From Hyphomicrobiales bacterium (GTDB taxonomy: Bacteria > Pseudomonadota > Alphaproteobacteria > Rhizobiales > Rhizobiaceae), in contig UBQX01000013.1 of NCBI GenBank assembly GCA_900467685.1, positions 62,001-126,000 on the forward strand: 64,000 nucleotides of DNA, in the 5' to 3' direction. Every line of letters begins with the position of its first letter. Position 1 is the stretch's first letter. Below the pieces are notes generated by a model, which saw nothing but the letters and a program-made list of their open reading frames with translations, was not told the DNA's origin and searched no databases. Shown here in pieces: positions 41,084 to 49,414 of this stretch. The translations under genes were made by a program, and so were the position numbers.

Positions 41084-42037
41084 TCACAAAAGCGTCCGCA
41101 GCTTCTCCTGCAACTTTCCAACGATACCCTGGCGAAAAAGAAGCACGAAAAGCGTGAAGACAAGACCCTGGATCAGCAGGACCCAGGGCCCGTAGGGAGC
41201 AAGATAATATTCCAGCGAAAGGATGACGAAGCTGCCGACAACGGGCCCGAAGATCGTGCCGATACCGCCGACCAGGTTGCTCAGCACCACTTCGATCGAG
41301 GTGACCATGGATATATCCGTCAAGGTCGCAAGCCCGAAAATGATCGTCTTGAGCGAGGCCGCAAAGCCGGCAAGCGCAGCCGAAAGCACGAATGACATCA
41401 GCTTGAAGCGATCCACGTTGTAACCCAGCGATCTTGCACGCTCGGGGTTCTTGCGGGTCGCTCGCAAGACCTGCCCGAAGGGCGAATGGACGATCCGGTT
41501 ATGAAAAACGAGGACGCCGAGCAGGATGACGGCCATCACCCAATAAATGGTCGTGTCAGATGAAAGATCGACCAAACCCAGAAGTGATCCCCGCGGCACC
41601 TGCTGAATACCGTCTTCGCCGCCGGTGAATGGCACCTGAAGAGCGATGAAATACGTCATCTGTGCAAGCGCCAGCGTTATCATCGCAAAATAAAGGCCCG
41701 AGCGGCGGATGGCAATCCAGCCGAAGACTAGCCCGAGCAATGCGGCCGAGAGCGTGCCGGCTAGGACGGAAATCTCAAAGGGTAGGCCGAGCCTTGCAGC
41801 AGTATAGCCGCACAGATAGGCTCCGGCTCCGAAAAAGGCAGAATGCCCGAAGCTCATCAACCCAGTATATCCCAAAAGCAGATTGTAGGCGCAGGCAAAG
41901 ATGATGAAGCAATAGACCTTCATCAGGAAGACCGGGTAAAGCACGAACGGCGATACGACGATGAAGGCGGCAAGCAGCGCGAAGGCGACAGCACGCGGTT
42001 TCGTAAATCCCAGGAACTGCACTTCATCTTCTTGCAA
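41084..42037 (-). CDS. ABC permease, LivM family (second transporter)
   Basis: About 317 residues, polytopic. NLLLGYTGLMSFGHSAFFG and LVGGIGTIFGPVVGS are LivM signatures. A GTG at 42046 abuts GGGGGA too closely, so TTG 42037 is preferred; this is uncertain by three codons. Last gene of the second transporter operon. Confidence 0.85.
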   Translation of the reverse strand: MQEDEVQFLGFTKPRAVAFALLAAFIVVSPFVLYPVFLMKVYCFIIFACAYNLLLGYTGLMSFGHSAFFGAGAYLCGYTAARLGLPFEISVLAGTLSAALLGLVFGWIAIRRSGLYFAMITLALAQMTYFIALQVPFTGGEDGIQQVPRGSLLGLVDLSSDTTIYWVMAVILLGVLVFHNRIVHSPFGQVLRATRKNPERARSLGYNVDRFKLMSFVLSAALAGFAASLKTIIFGLATLTDISMVTSIEVVLSNLVGGIGTIFGPVVGSFVILSLEYYLAPYGPWVLLIQGLVFTLFVLLFRQGIVGKLQEKLRTLL

Positions 42038-42079
42038 GTGTTCCACTCCCCCTGATTTTTGCGGCGATATCCATGCTGC

Positions 42080-42958
42080 TCATGCCATTTTCCCGAACAA
42101 ACCCCTTGGGCGAAGAACCAGAACGATGACCATCGCCAGGAACAACACCGTCGAAGACGCCTCCGGATAGACCGCCTTGGCAAAACCTTCGAGCAATCCA
42201 AGTCCGAGTCCGGTGACGATGGAGCCGAGAATGGACCCCATGCCGCCGATCACCACGACGGCGAATGCAACGATGACGATATTGGTCCCCATCGACGGAT
42301 CGACGGCGATGAGCGGTGCGGCCATGACCCCGCCGGCCGCCGCGAGCGCCACACCCGCGGCATAGGTCAGCGTCAGCATGACCGGCACATTGATGCCGAA
42401 GGACTGCACCATCTGCGGATTGTCCGTCGCGGCTCTGAGCTTGGCCCCGAGCGGCGTCCGCTCGATGATAAACCATGTCGCCAGGCACAGGATGATGCCG
42501 AAGATAACGACCCAGGCGCGGTAATTGGGAAGGTACATGAAGCCCAGATTGATCGCTCCGCGCAGGTTGGCCGGTATGGCGTAGGGCAGCCCCTGAGGTC
42601 CGAAAACGATGCGCAGGAAGCCCTCGATGAAGAGCGCCAGCCCCAGCGTCAGCAACAGACCATAGAGGTGTTCGAGCTTGTAGAGATGCCGGATCAGAAG
42701 GACCTCCACGAAGAGGCCCAAGACGCCGATCATGAGCGGCGCCAGGATCAGGGCACCCCAATAGCCGATGCCCAGTGTCTCACCGAGCATATAGGCGATG
42801 AACGCGCCGAGCATAAAAAACACGCCGTGCGCATAATTGATGACGCCAAGAAGGCCGAATATGATCGCCAGGCCCAAGGATACGATGGCATAAAATGCCC
42901 CGTTGACGAGACCCAGCATCATCTGTCCGAGAATAAGATTGATGTTGATATCAAGCAT
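42080..42958 (-). CDS. ABC permease, LivH family (second transporter)
   Basis: 292 residues. NGAFYAIVSLGLAIIFG, NYAHGVFFMLG and VVIGGMGSILGS are LivH signatures. GAGGCGGAGCC precedes the ATG. Nine bases after the LivF-type gene. Confidence 0.87.
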   Translation of the reverse strand: MLDININLILGQMMLGLVNGAFYAIVSLGLAIIFGLLGVINYAHGVFFMLGAFIAYMLGETLGIGYWGALILAPLMIGVLGLFVEVLLIRHLYKLEHLYGLLLTLGLALFIEGFLRIVFGPQGLPYAIPANLRGAINLGFMYLPNYRAWVVIFGIILCLATWFIIERTPLGAKLRAATDNPQMVQSFGINVPVMLTLTYAAGVALAAAGGVMAAPLIAVDPSMGTNIVIVAFAVVVIGGMGSILGSIVTGLGLGLLEGFAKAVYPEASSTVLFLAMVIVLVLRPRGLFGKMA

Positions 42959-42967
42959 GGCTCCGCC

Positions 42968-43660
42968 TCACAATCCCAGAAGCTTTTCAACGCGGCTGAT
43001 CTGCCTGGCGAACTCGGTACCTTCCAGGCGGTCGACGATCATTCCGTTCTCGATGAGATAATGAACATCGGCGAGTCCCTCCACGAAGTGGGCATTCTGT
43101 TCCACCAGGAGGATCGAATAGCCATGCTCCTTGATCCTGGCGATCGTGCGCGAAATCTGCTGCACGATGACCGGCGCAAGCCCTTCGGTCGGCTCGTCCA
43201 ACAGCAGGAGCCGCGCGCCGGTGCGCAAGATCCGCGCGATGGCCAGCATCTGCTGCTCCCCTCCGGACAGGTCCGTGCCCCGGCTTGCGGCGCGTTCCCG
43301 GATGTTGGGGAAGAGCGTGTGGATTTCCTCGATATCCATGCCGCCCTTGGCGATGATCGGAGGCAGGAACAGGTTTTCCGTGACTGTGAGAGACGGGAAG
43401 ATGCAGCGGTCTTCCGGGCAAAGGGCTATTCCCTTGCGGGCAATCTGGTCCGGCCGAAGATTGAGCAGATTGTCGCCCTTGTAGTTGAGCGTGCCCGACG
43501 TCCTGTCCATCAGCCCCATGATCGAACGCATGGTCGTGGTCTTTCCCGCGCCATTGCGCCCCAACAGAGACACAACCCGGCCTTCGGGCACATCCATATT
43601 CGTTCCGTGAAGAATGTGACTTTCGCCGTACCAGGCATTCAGGTTGCGGATTTCAAGCAT
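42968..43660 (-). CDS. ABC ATPase, LivF family (second transporter)
   Basis: 230 residues starting MLEIRNLNAWYGESH. Walker A GRNGAGKTT, signature LSGGEQQMLAIARIL, Walker B LLLLDEPTEGLAP, H-loop VEQNA. Overlaps the LivG-type gene by eight bases. Confidence 0.87.
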   Translation of the reverse strand: MLEIRNLNAWYGESHILHGTNMDVPEGRVVSLLGRNGAGKTTTMRSIMGLMDRTSGTLNYKGDNLLNLRPDQIARKGIALCPEDRCIFPSLTVTENLFLPPIIAKGGMDIEEIHTLFPNIRERAASRGTDLSGGEQQMLAIARILRTGARLLLLDEPTEGLAPVIVQQISRTIARIKEHGYSILLVEQNAHFVEGLADVHYLIENGMIVDRLEGTEFARQISRVEKLLGL

Positions 43661-44405
43661 GTTCCGCTCCCAGATAGGCTTCGATGACCTTTTGGTTCTT
43701 CGACACCTCGTCATAGGTGCCGCTTGCTATGACCTGACCGCGTGCAAGCACCGTCACGCGGTCGCAGAGCCCTTCCACAACCGGTAAATTGTGCTCGACC
43801 ATGAGAACGGTCCGCCCCGTGGCAACCTTTCGGATCAGTTCGGTGACCCGCCCGATATCCTCGCGGCCCATACCCGAGGTGGGCTCGTCGAGCAGCAGGA
43901 CCTGCGGATCAAGAGCCAGCGTTGTCGCGATCTCAAGGGCGCGCTTGTGGCCATAAGGCAAATCGCCCGCGCGCGTGGCCGACCATTCCCCAAGGTTGAG
44001 TTCCTCGAGCAAAGCCATCGCGCGGTCGTCCAGGCTGCGCAGAGAAAGTTCCGAGCGCCAGAAATCAAAGTTCGTCGGGCGCTTTTGCTGAAGCGCGAAC
44101 CGGACATTGTGCAGGACCGTGAAATCGGGGAAGATCGATGAAATCTGGTAGGAGCGAACGAGGCCGCGCCGGGCAATCTCGTCCATTGTCAGGCCGGAAA
44201 TCACGGTATCACGCAACCTTATTTCGCCCGATGTAACCGGCAGACTTCCGGTCAGCAAATTGAAGCATGTTGTCTTTCCGGCCCCATTTGGGCCGATCAT
44301 CGCGTGGATCTCTCCCTCGACGATGTCGAGATCGACCCCATTGACTGCCACAAAGGCTCCAAAGCTTTTGGTCATGCGCCGGACGCTGATTATCGTGCCT
44401 TGCAA
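43653..44405 (-). CDS. ABC ATPase, LivG family (second transporter)
   Basis: 250 residues. Walker A GPNGAGKTT, signature region LPYGHKRALEIATTL, Walker B VLLLDEPTSGM, H-loop VEHNL. TTG 44405 is chosen because GGAAGGAGCTCGCCG precedes it; a longer frame from 44480 would include the hairpin. Confidence 0.86.
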   Translation of the reverse strand: MQGTIISVRRMTKSFGAFVAVNGVDLDIVEGEIHAMIGPNGAGKTTCFNLLTGSLPVTSGEIRLRDTVISGLTMDEIARRGLVRSYQISSIFPDFTVLHNVRFALQQKRPTNFDFWRSELSLRSLDDRAMALLEELNLGEWSATRAGDLPYGHKRALEIATTLALDPQVLLLDEPTSGMGREDIGRVTELIRKVATGRTVLMVEHNLPVVEGLCDRVTVLARGQVIASGTYDEVSKNQKVIEAYLGAEHA

Positions 44406-44440
44406 CGGCGAGCTCCTTCCAGATCCCTGACTGTCCCGAA

Positions 44441-44469
44441 GCGAGGGGCCGGCATGGCAGGCCCCTCGC
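44441..44469 (-). other. Strong hairpin after the second binding-protein gene
   Basis: Perfect 10-bp stem GCGAGGGGCC (44441-44450) with GGCCCCTCGC (44460-44469), nine-base loop, between the binding-protein stop and the LivG-type start. Same placement as the hairpin at 6826-6857, implying attenuated expression of downstream transporter genes. Confidence 0.6.
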
Positions 44470-44481
44470 AATCTGTTCAAT

Positions 44482-45672
44482 TCACTTCTTGATCAAGGGG
44501 CATTTGCTCTCGCTCAACGGCGGAGCCAGTGAATCGGCCGGAATGGTGCCGGTGATCTTGAGATAGTCCCAGTCGCCCTTGCTCTCGGAAGGCTTTTTCG
44601 TGACATAGGAATACATCGGGCGTAGCGTACGACCATCGGCACGGATCGTCGCGGTGTCGCCGTTTATCATCTCAAGGGGTGCCGCGCGCATGGCGGCAGT
44701 CACCTTCGATGCTTCCTTGCTTCCGGCCTTCTGAATCGCTTTCAGATAATCCGTGACGAATTCATAAGCCATCGCGTTGGTGAAGGTCGGCGGACGCCCG
44801 AAACGCTTTTCGAAGCGCTTGGAGAACGCGCGGGTCTTGTCGTTCTGGTCCCAGTAGAACTGGATCGCGCCATGAACATTCTGGAACGCATCGAGCCCGG
44901 CCGCCTTGATGTCGGTAATACCCAAGAAGAATGGCGCCAGTGCTACATCGGTCATGCCGAATTCCTGCGCCTGCTTGGCGATTGCCACCTGATAGGAGCC
45001 AAAGGTTGCAAGGCCGATCGTGTCCGCTCCCTTGCTCTTGGCCTCCAGCAGGAAGGCCGAGAAATCGGTGGCCTGCGGAGAATGGCTGGACGAGCCCAGG
45101 AACTTGCCTCCGGCTTCCTTGATAGCCGTGGCGCCATGACTTTCGAGGTCGTGGCCAAGCGCGTAGTCGACGGTGATATAATACCAGTTCTTGTGATTCT
45201 CCTTGACGAGAGGCGTGGTGATGGCACGCGAAAGGCCATAGCTGTCGACCAGCATCTGGATTTGATTGGGTCCACAGCTTTCATTTGTCAGCTTGGAGGT
45301 CGATGCGCCATGAATGAAAGCGACGTCCTTGTCTTTCACATAATCGGAAACAGCCAGCGCGACGGCGGAGTTGTCGACGGAAAACAGCAGATTGAGCTTC
45401 TTTTGATCGATCCATTCGCGGGCGATACCGAGACCGACGTCAGGCTTGCCCAGGTGGTCGGCGGACAACAGCTTGATATCCTCGCCATTGACCTTGCCAC
45501 CAAAATCCTCGATGGCCATTTCCATCGCTGCCTGGCTGGACTTGCCGCTGAGCACCGAAGTGGCGCCTGACAAATCCGCCAGATAACCGATGGTGACATC
45601 GGCCATAGCGCCTCTCGCAATCAGCAGGGCGGTTGCCGCCGAGGCGACAAACATGATTTTTCTGAAAGACAT
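44482..45672 (-). CDS. ABC transporter periplasmic substrate-binding protein (second)
   Basis: 396 residues. Signal peptide MSFRKIMFVASAATALLIAR with cleavage after AMA near residue 24, then a Liv-type fold (VTIGYLADLSGATSVLSG, AVSDYVKDKDVAFIHGAS). Distinct from the first binding protein, so a different ligand is likely. Order in this operon is binding protein, LivG, LivF, LivH, LivM. Two operator copies lie upstream. Confidence 0.87.
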   Translation of the reverse strand: MSFRKIMFVASAATALLIARGAMADVTIGYLADLSGATSVLSGKSSQAAMEMAIEDFGGKVNGEDIKLLSADHLGKPDVGLGIAREWIDQKKLNLLFSVDNSAVALAVSDYVKDKDVAFIHGASTSKLTNESCGPNQIQMLVDSYGLSRAITTPLVKENHKNWYYITVDYALGHDLESHGATAIKEAGGKFLGSSSHSPQATDFSAFLLEAKSKGADTIGLATFGSYQVAIAKQAQEFGMTDVALAPFFLGITDIKAAGLDAFQNVHGAIQFYWDQNDKTRAFSKRFEKRFGRPPTFTNAMAYEFVTDYLKAIQKAGSKEASKVTAAMRAAPLEMINGDTATIRADGRTLRPMYSYVTKKPSESKGDWDYLKITGTIPADSLAPPLSESKCPLIKK

Positions 45673-45803
45673 GGTTCAAGTTCCTCCTCTTTTGAACCTT
45701 CAAAGCCATCGATTCCGGACGCCACGCCCAAATCCAGACAAATCCGCTTGGATCCGTCCATTCCTCCTGCAGCAGGGCCCGAGCAACCGTCGATGACTTT
45801 ATT

Positions 45804-45817
45804 GTACAGTAGCGTAT
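45804..45817. promoter_or_regulatory. Regional operator variant, GTACAGTAGCGTAT
   Basis: Two mismatches from GTAnnCTAGnnTAC. One of a pair 35 bases apart, like the pair at 31117/31151. Confidence 0.5.
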
Positions 45818-45838
45818 CTGTTTCTGGGTGCAAGTTTA

Positions 45839-45852
45839 TTGTGCTAGCGTAT
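45839..45852. promoter_or_regulatory. Regional operator variant, TTGTGCTAGCGTAT
   Basis: Keeps the central GCTAGCGTA but lacks the outer GTA. Second of the pair upstream of the binding-protein gene. Confidence 0.45.
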
Positions 45853-45878
45853 CATTCGGTAGCTAGGATTATTTCGCA

Positions 45879-45971
45879 TCAACAGGGAATGATGGCGCGG
45901 CCGATTTTCTGGCGCGCGATGATCTGCTTCATGATACCGGCGGTAGCGCGACAGGTTGCCTCTGCAGACAT
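45879..45971 (-). pseudogene. Remnant of an acyl-CoA dehydrogenase gene
   Basis: A 30-codon frame with its own GAGGAG ribosome site six bases before the ATG. It reads MSAEATCRATAG, then IMKQIIARQKIGRAI. The latter resembles the extreme C-terminus of acyl-CoA dehydrogenases, e.g. IMKMIIAREMLGR at the end of the 19151 protein. It looks like a gene whose start and last ~20 codons survive after an internal deletion. A longer in-frame ATG at 45993-45995 overlaps the racemase stop (ATGA). Confidence 0.5.
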
Positions 45972-45991
45972 TGGCTGCTCCTCATCGCGGA

Positions 45992-47110
45992 TCATGGCGT
46001 CTCCGGCGTCAAAATGCCCCAGTCAGCAAGGACGGCTTCGGTGTCGGCACCGGGTTCAGGTGCGGGATTCCGCAAAGCGCCCGGCGTTTCAGAAAGCCTT
46101 GGTGCGGGCGCCGGATATTTCAGGCCATCCATCTGCTGAAAAGTTCCCCGCGCCTTCATCTGGGGATTTTCCCAGGCCTCATCGATGCTGAGCACCGGGG
46201 CGAAACAGGCGTCACGCCCGCGCATGATCCCGACCCATTCTGCGCGGGTCTTCTGCGCAAAGGCCGCAGCAAAGATCGCCCTGAGCGCCGGCCAGTTCGC
46301 CCTGTCGCGGCGATCGGGGATCTGGTTCAAGTCCAGACCAAGACAATTGACGAGGCTGGCATAAAATTGCGGCTCGATGGCGCCAACCGCGACATAGAGC
46401 CCGTCTCTTGTTTCATAGGTGCCAAAATCGGGAGAACCGCCGTCGACGATATTGTCCTGCCGCTGAGCCGACCAGGTTCCTTGCTGACGAAACGCCTGAA
46501 AGGCTGACATGAGTTGCGCAACGCCATCAATCATGGCGCAATCAACGACCTGCCCGCGCCCGGTTGCCCGCGCACCGTGCAGGGCGAGAAGAATGCCGGC
46601 GACGAGGAACATCGCCCCACCCCCCAGATCGGCGACAAGATTGAGCGGCGGTGGAGGTGGTGCATTGGCTGCGCCGATCGCCTGCAACGCTCCGGTCAGT
46701 GCGAGATAATTGATGTCGTGTCCGGCCTCCATGGCCATCGGTCCGTCCTGTCCCCAACCCGTCATGCGCGCAAAGACGAGTCGCGGGTTCAAGCCGAGGC
46801 ATATGTCGGGGCCAAGTCCCAGACGCTCGACAACGCCCGGTCTGTAACCCTCGATCAGGACATCCGCCTTGGCGATCAGCGCCTTTGCCGTCGCAATACC
46901 ATCTTCGGTTTTCAGATCGAGCGCCACGGACCGCTTGTTGCGCATGTAAAAGTCGTATTTGCGTGGCCTCTCGAGCGTCGTGCCGGGTCTTGAGGCCCGG
47001 TCGATCAACACCACATCCGCACCGAAATCGGCAAGAAAAGCCCCGGCGAAAGGTGCCGGGCCCTGCCCCGCCAGTTCCACGATTTTGACATCGGAGAGCA
47101 GACCCGTCAC
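45992..47110 (-). CDS. Alpha-methylacyl-CoA racemase-like (CaiB/BaiF family)
   Basis: 372 residues, close to bacterial racemase length. AGHDINYLALTG has His131 and NLVADLGGG has Asp161, again 30 apart as in MCR. Paralogue of the 106-1287 protein. Likely third gene of a leftward group with the VOC protein and ligase upstream. Confidence 0.8.
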   Translation of the reverse strand: MTGLLSDVKIVELAGQGPAPFAGAFLADFGADVVLIDRASRPGTTLERPRKYDFYMRNKRSVALDLKTEDGIATAKALIAKADVLIEGYRPGVVERLGLGPDICLGLNPRLVFARMTGWGQDGPMAMEAGHDINYLALTGALQAIGAANAPPPPPLNLVADLGGGAMFLVAGILLALHGARATGRGQVVDCAMIDGVAQLMSAFQAFRQQGTWSAQRQDNIVDGGSPDFGTYETRDGLYVAVGAIEPQFYASLVNCLGLDLNQIPDRRDRANWPALRAIFAAAFAQKTRAEWVGIMRGRDACFAPVLSIDEAWENPQMKARGTFQQMDGLKYPAPAPRLSETPGALRNPAPEPGADTEAVLADWGILTPETP

Positions 47111-47125
47111 GCGATCTTCCTTATG

Positions 47126-47139
47126 GTACGAATTATTAC
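47126..47139. promoter_or_regulatory. Degenerate operator-like site, GTACGAATTATTAC
   Basis: Has the GTA...TAC ends at the right 14-bp spacing but AATT instead of CTAG. 15 bases upstream of the racemase start. Confidence 0.3.
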
Positions 47140-47208
47140 TATATGGAGGCTAACGATATTCCGGTGAACGCGCAACCCGGCTCGGCATGGCAAGGGCCGG
47201 GCTGCACC

Positions 47209-48864
47209 TCAACCTGCAGCCCATAATTGTCGGGCTGTGAGAAAATCGCGGTACTCGTCGCGCAGCCGGTGCTTGAGGATCTTGCCGGCGGCGTTGACCT
47301 CCATGCTGTCAACGAAAACCACGGCGTCAGGCAGCCACCACTTCACCATTTTCGGCGCGATGAATTCCAGGAGCGCGTTTTCCTCCAGACCGGATCCCTC
47401 CTTCTTCACGACCACGAGCAACGGCCGTTCCTGCCATTTGGGGTGATCGACGGCAATCGCGGCAGCTTTCACCACATCGGGATGCGCCATGGCCGCGTGT
47501 TCGAGGTCAATCGACGGAATCCATTCACCACCGGACTTGATGAGGTCCTTGGACCGGTCAACGATATGCATGTAGCCGTCGGGATCAATCGTTGCGACAT
47601 CCCCTGTAACAAGCCAGCCTTCCGCATCCGTGGCCGAGCCCTCTTTCTGGTTCAGATAGGTCTTCGTCGCCCAAAGGCCTCGCACCCGCAAATGTCCACG
47701 CGTGCGGCCATCATGCGGCAGAAGATCGCCGTTGTCGTCCACGAGACGGAATTTGAAGCCCGGCGTCTGCCGTCCGTCTGTCGACTTGAACGGCACCTGA
47801 CCATCAAGCGGCAGGGCCTCATGCGGCCCCGACAGGATGCCGGAAGAGCCGAACATGCATTCGGTCATGCCCCAATTGTGGGCGGTCTGGATTCCGAATT
47901 CGTCGCCGAGGCGTTTGAGCACATGAGCCGGCATTGCTGTCGACGCGGTAATCAGCGTTTCGAGCGGAGCCAACGAAGAGCCGCTCTCGTCCACATAGGC
48001 CAGCAGACTTTGCATGACCGACGACGCGAGCGCCATATTGGTCACCTGTTCACTGCCAATGAGGCCGATGATCGTGGCCGGTGACACGTCGCGGCCGGCA
48101 AGCACCAGCTTGCGCCCCATGAAAAACGCCCCGAAAGGATAGTTCCATGCCGAGGAGTGAAACATTGGCGCCAACGGCATCATCACCAGCGGGTTGCGTT
48201 TTGGTATCGGCAGCCAGGCATGGGAAGACAGGATCAGCGTTTGCAGGAAGCAATCGCGATGGGCGTAGACAACGCCCTTCGGCAGGCCTGTCGTGCCGGA
48301 TGTGAAGCAGATTGTCGCCGCCGTGCGTTCATCGAATTCCGGCCATTCGAAGATGCGCTCCTCAGCCGCCAGCCAGGACTCGTAGCATTCCAGCGCAATT
48401 GCGTCGCTTGTCGGCATGTCCTCGGCGCAAGCCAGCACCACGAAATGCCGAATATTGGGCAGAGACCCCGCGAGCGCTTCGACCTGGGGCAGTATATCAG
48501 GATCAAAGAAGAGGATTTCGCCGGCGCCCTCGTTGATGACATAGGCCAGATGCTCCGGCGAAAGTCGCGGATTGGCGGTGTGGATCGCCGATCCGATACC
48601 CGTAATCCCGTAGAAGAGTTCCATGTGCCTGTGGGTGTTCCAGGCGATGGTCGTTGCACGGTGACCGAGGCCCAGCCCGCGCCGCAAAAGCGCATTGGCC
48701 AGCTGCTTGGTGCGCGCATTCAACTCGCTGAACGTGCAACGATGGACCGAACCGTCGAGCTGGCGGGAAACGACTTCGCAGCTTCCGTTGGACACCGCCC
48801 CGTGCTCGTTGATCACCGATAGCAGCATCGGCATCATCATCGACCCGCCCTGAAGTGGCAACAT
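47209..48864 (-). CDS. Acyl-CoA synthetase, medium/long-chain type (AMP-forming)
   Basis: 551 residues. P-loop FTSGTTGLPKGV, AEGWLVTGDVATIDPDGY, RSKDLIKSGGEWI (the medium/long-chain and DmdB-type hinge) and C-terminal NAAGKILKH. GGGAGG directly abuts the ATG at 48870, so ATG 48864, six bases further, is preferred. Follows the VOC gene by 33 bases. Confidence 0.83.
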   Translation of the reverse strand: MLPLQGGSMMMPMLLSVINEHGAVSNGSCEVVSRQLDGSVHRCTFSELNARTKQLANALLRRGLGLGHRATTIAWNTHRHMELFYGITGIGSAIHTANPRLSPEHLAYVINEGAGEILFFDPDILPQVEALAGSLPNIRHFVVLACAEDMPTSDAIALECYESWLAAEERIFEWPEFDERTAATICFTSGTTGLPKGVVYAHRDCFLQTLILSSHAWLPIPKRNPLVMMPLAPMFHSSAWNYPFGAFFMGRKLVLAGRDVSPATIIGLIGSEQVTNMALASSVMQSLLAYVDESGSSLAPLETLITASTAMPAHVLKRLGDEFGIQTAHNWGMTECMFGSSGILSGPHEALPLDGQVPFKSTDGRQTPGFKFRLVDDNGDLLPHDGRTRGHLRVRGLWATKTYLNQKEGSATDAEGWLVTGDVATIDPDGYMHIVDRSKDLIKSGGEWIPSIDLEHAAMAHPDVVKAAAIAVDHPKWQERPLLVVVKKEGSGLEENALLEFIAPKMVKWWLPDAVVFVDSMEVNAAGKILKHRLRDEYRDFLTARQLWAAG

Positions 48865-48897
48865 GTTCATCCTCCCTGTTGCGTGTTTGGAAAAGAC

Positions 48898-49299
48898 CTA
48901 GCCTTTGACGAACCGGCCAACGTCACCCTTCGGGCAAAGCTCGATGATCGTTCCGCATCCCTCACCCTTTGTGATCCAGCCCCGATGAAGGGGCAGGTTT
49001 TCGGTCGGTTTCTGGTGGTAGGCCTTGATCCCGGCTTCGGCCAGCCGAGCGATTTCAGCCTCGAGGTCATCGACCTCAAGGGCGACGACGACATCGCCGT
49101 TCCTCAATTCGCTTTTGCCCGAAGCCTCCACCAGTTCGATAATTTCGCCGCCCTGCTTGGTGAAAAAGGCGAGGCGAAGGCCGAGTTCCGGCACCTCGCG
49201 GATCACCGGTTTATCGTGGTCCAGAAGTTTGCGATAAAATGGGATTGCCTTGTCGAGGTCATCGACAAAAATCCCGACGTGATCCAGCTTTCCGGCCAT
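48898..49299 (-). CDS. VOC-fold protein, methylmalonyl-CoA epimerase-like
   Basis: 133 residues, glyoxalase/VOC fold with two repeats. Candidate metal ligands His in KLDHVGIFV, Glu in IIELVEAS and Glu in IIELCP. Length and the DHVGIFVDDLDKAI start resemble methylmalonyl-CoA epimerase, which would suit a cluster producing propionyl- or methylmalonyl-CoA; glyoxalase-like activities remain possible. Confidence 0.72.
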   Translation of the reverse strand: MAGKLDHVGIFVDDLDKAIPFYRKLLDHDKPVIREVPELGLRLAFFTKQGGEIIELVEASGKSELRNGDVVVALEVDDLEAEIARLAEAGIKAYHQKPTENLPLHRGWITKGEGCGTIIELCPKGDVGRFVKG

Positions 49300-49322
49300 T
49301 CGGTCATCTCCTCCGCAAATTT

Positions 49323-49336
49323 GAACGCTAGTTTAC
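49323..49336. promoter_or_regulatory. Regional operator variant, GAACGCTAGTTTAC
   Basis: Two mismatches from GTAnnCTAGnnTAC, CTAG core intact. 23 bases upstream of the leftward VOC start. Confidence 0.5.
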
Positions 49337-49337
49337 T

Positions 49338-49351
49338 TTCATCTTGCGTAC
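49338..49351. promoter_or_regulatory. Operator half-site, TTCATCTTGCGTAC
   Basis: Right half CTTGCGTAC is identical to that at 38408-38416. It lies 63 bases upstream of the rightward SDR start, beside the copy at 49323. Confidence 0.4.
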
Positions 49352-49414
49352 TTTACAATATGTCGGCATGAAGGTTCGCAGCGACTGCGGAAAGCGACAT
49401 AGAGGAGGATGACT

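Larger units (their letters stand above)
45673..45878. other. Promoter region of the second transporter
   Basis: No gene seen. AT-rich from about 45800 and holding two operator copies at 45804 and 45839. Confidence 0.5.

Noticed and set aside
42059-43687. Rightward frame of 542 codons
   Set aside because: Antisense to the LivH- and LivF-type genes; rich in charged residues without any domain pattern.
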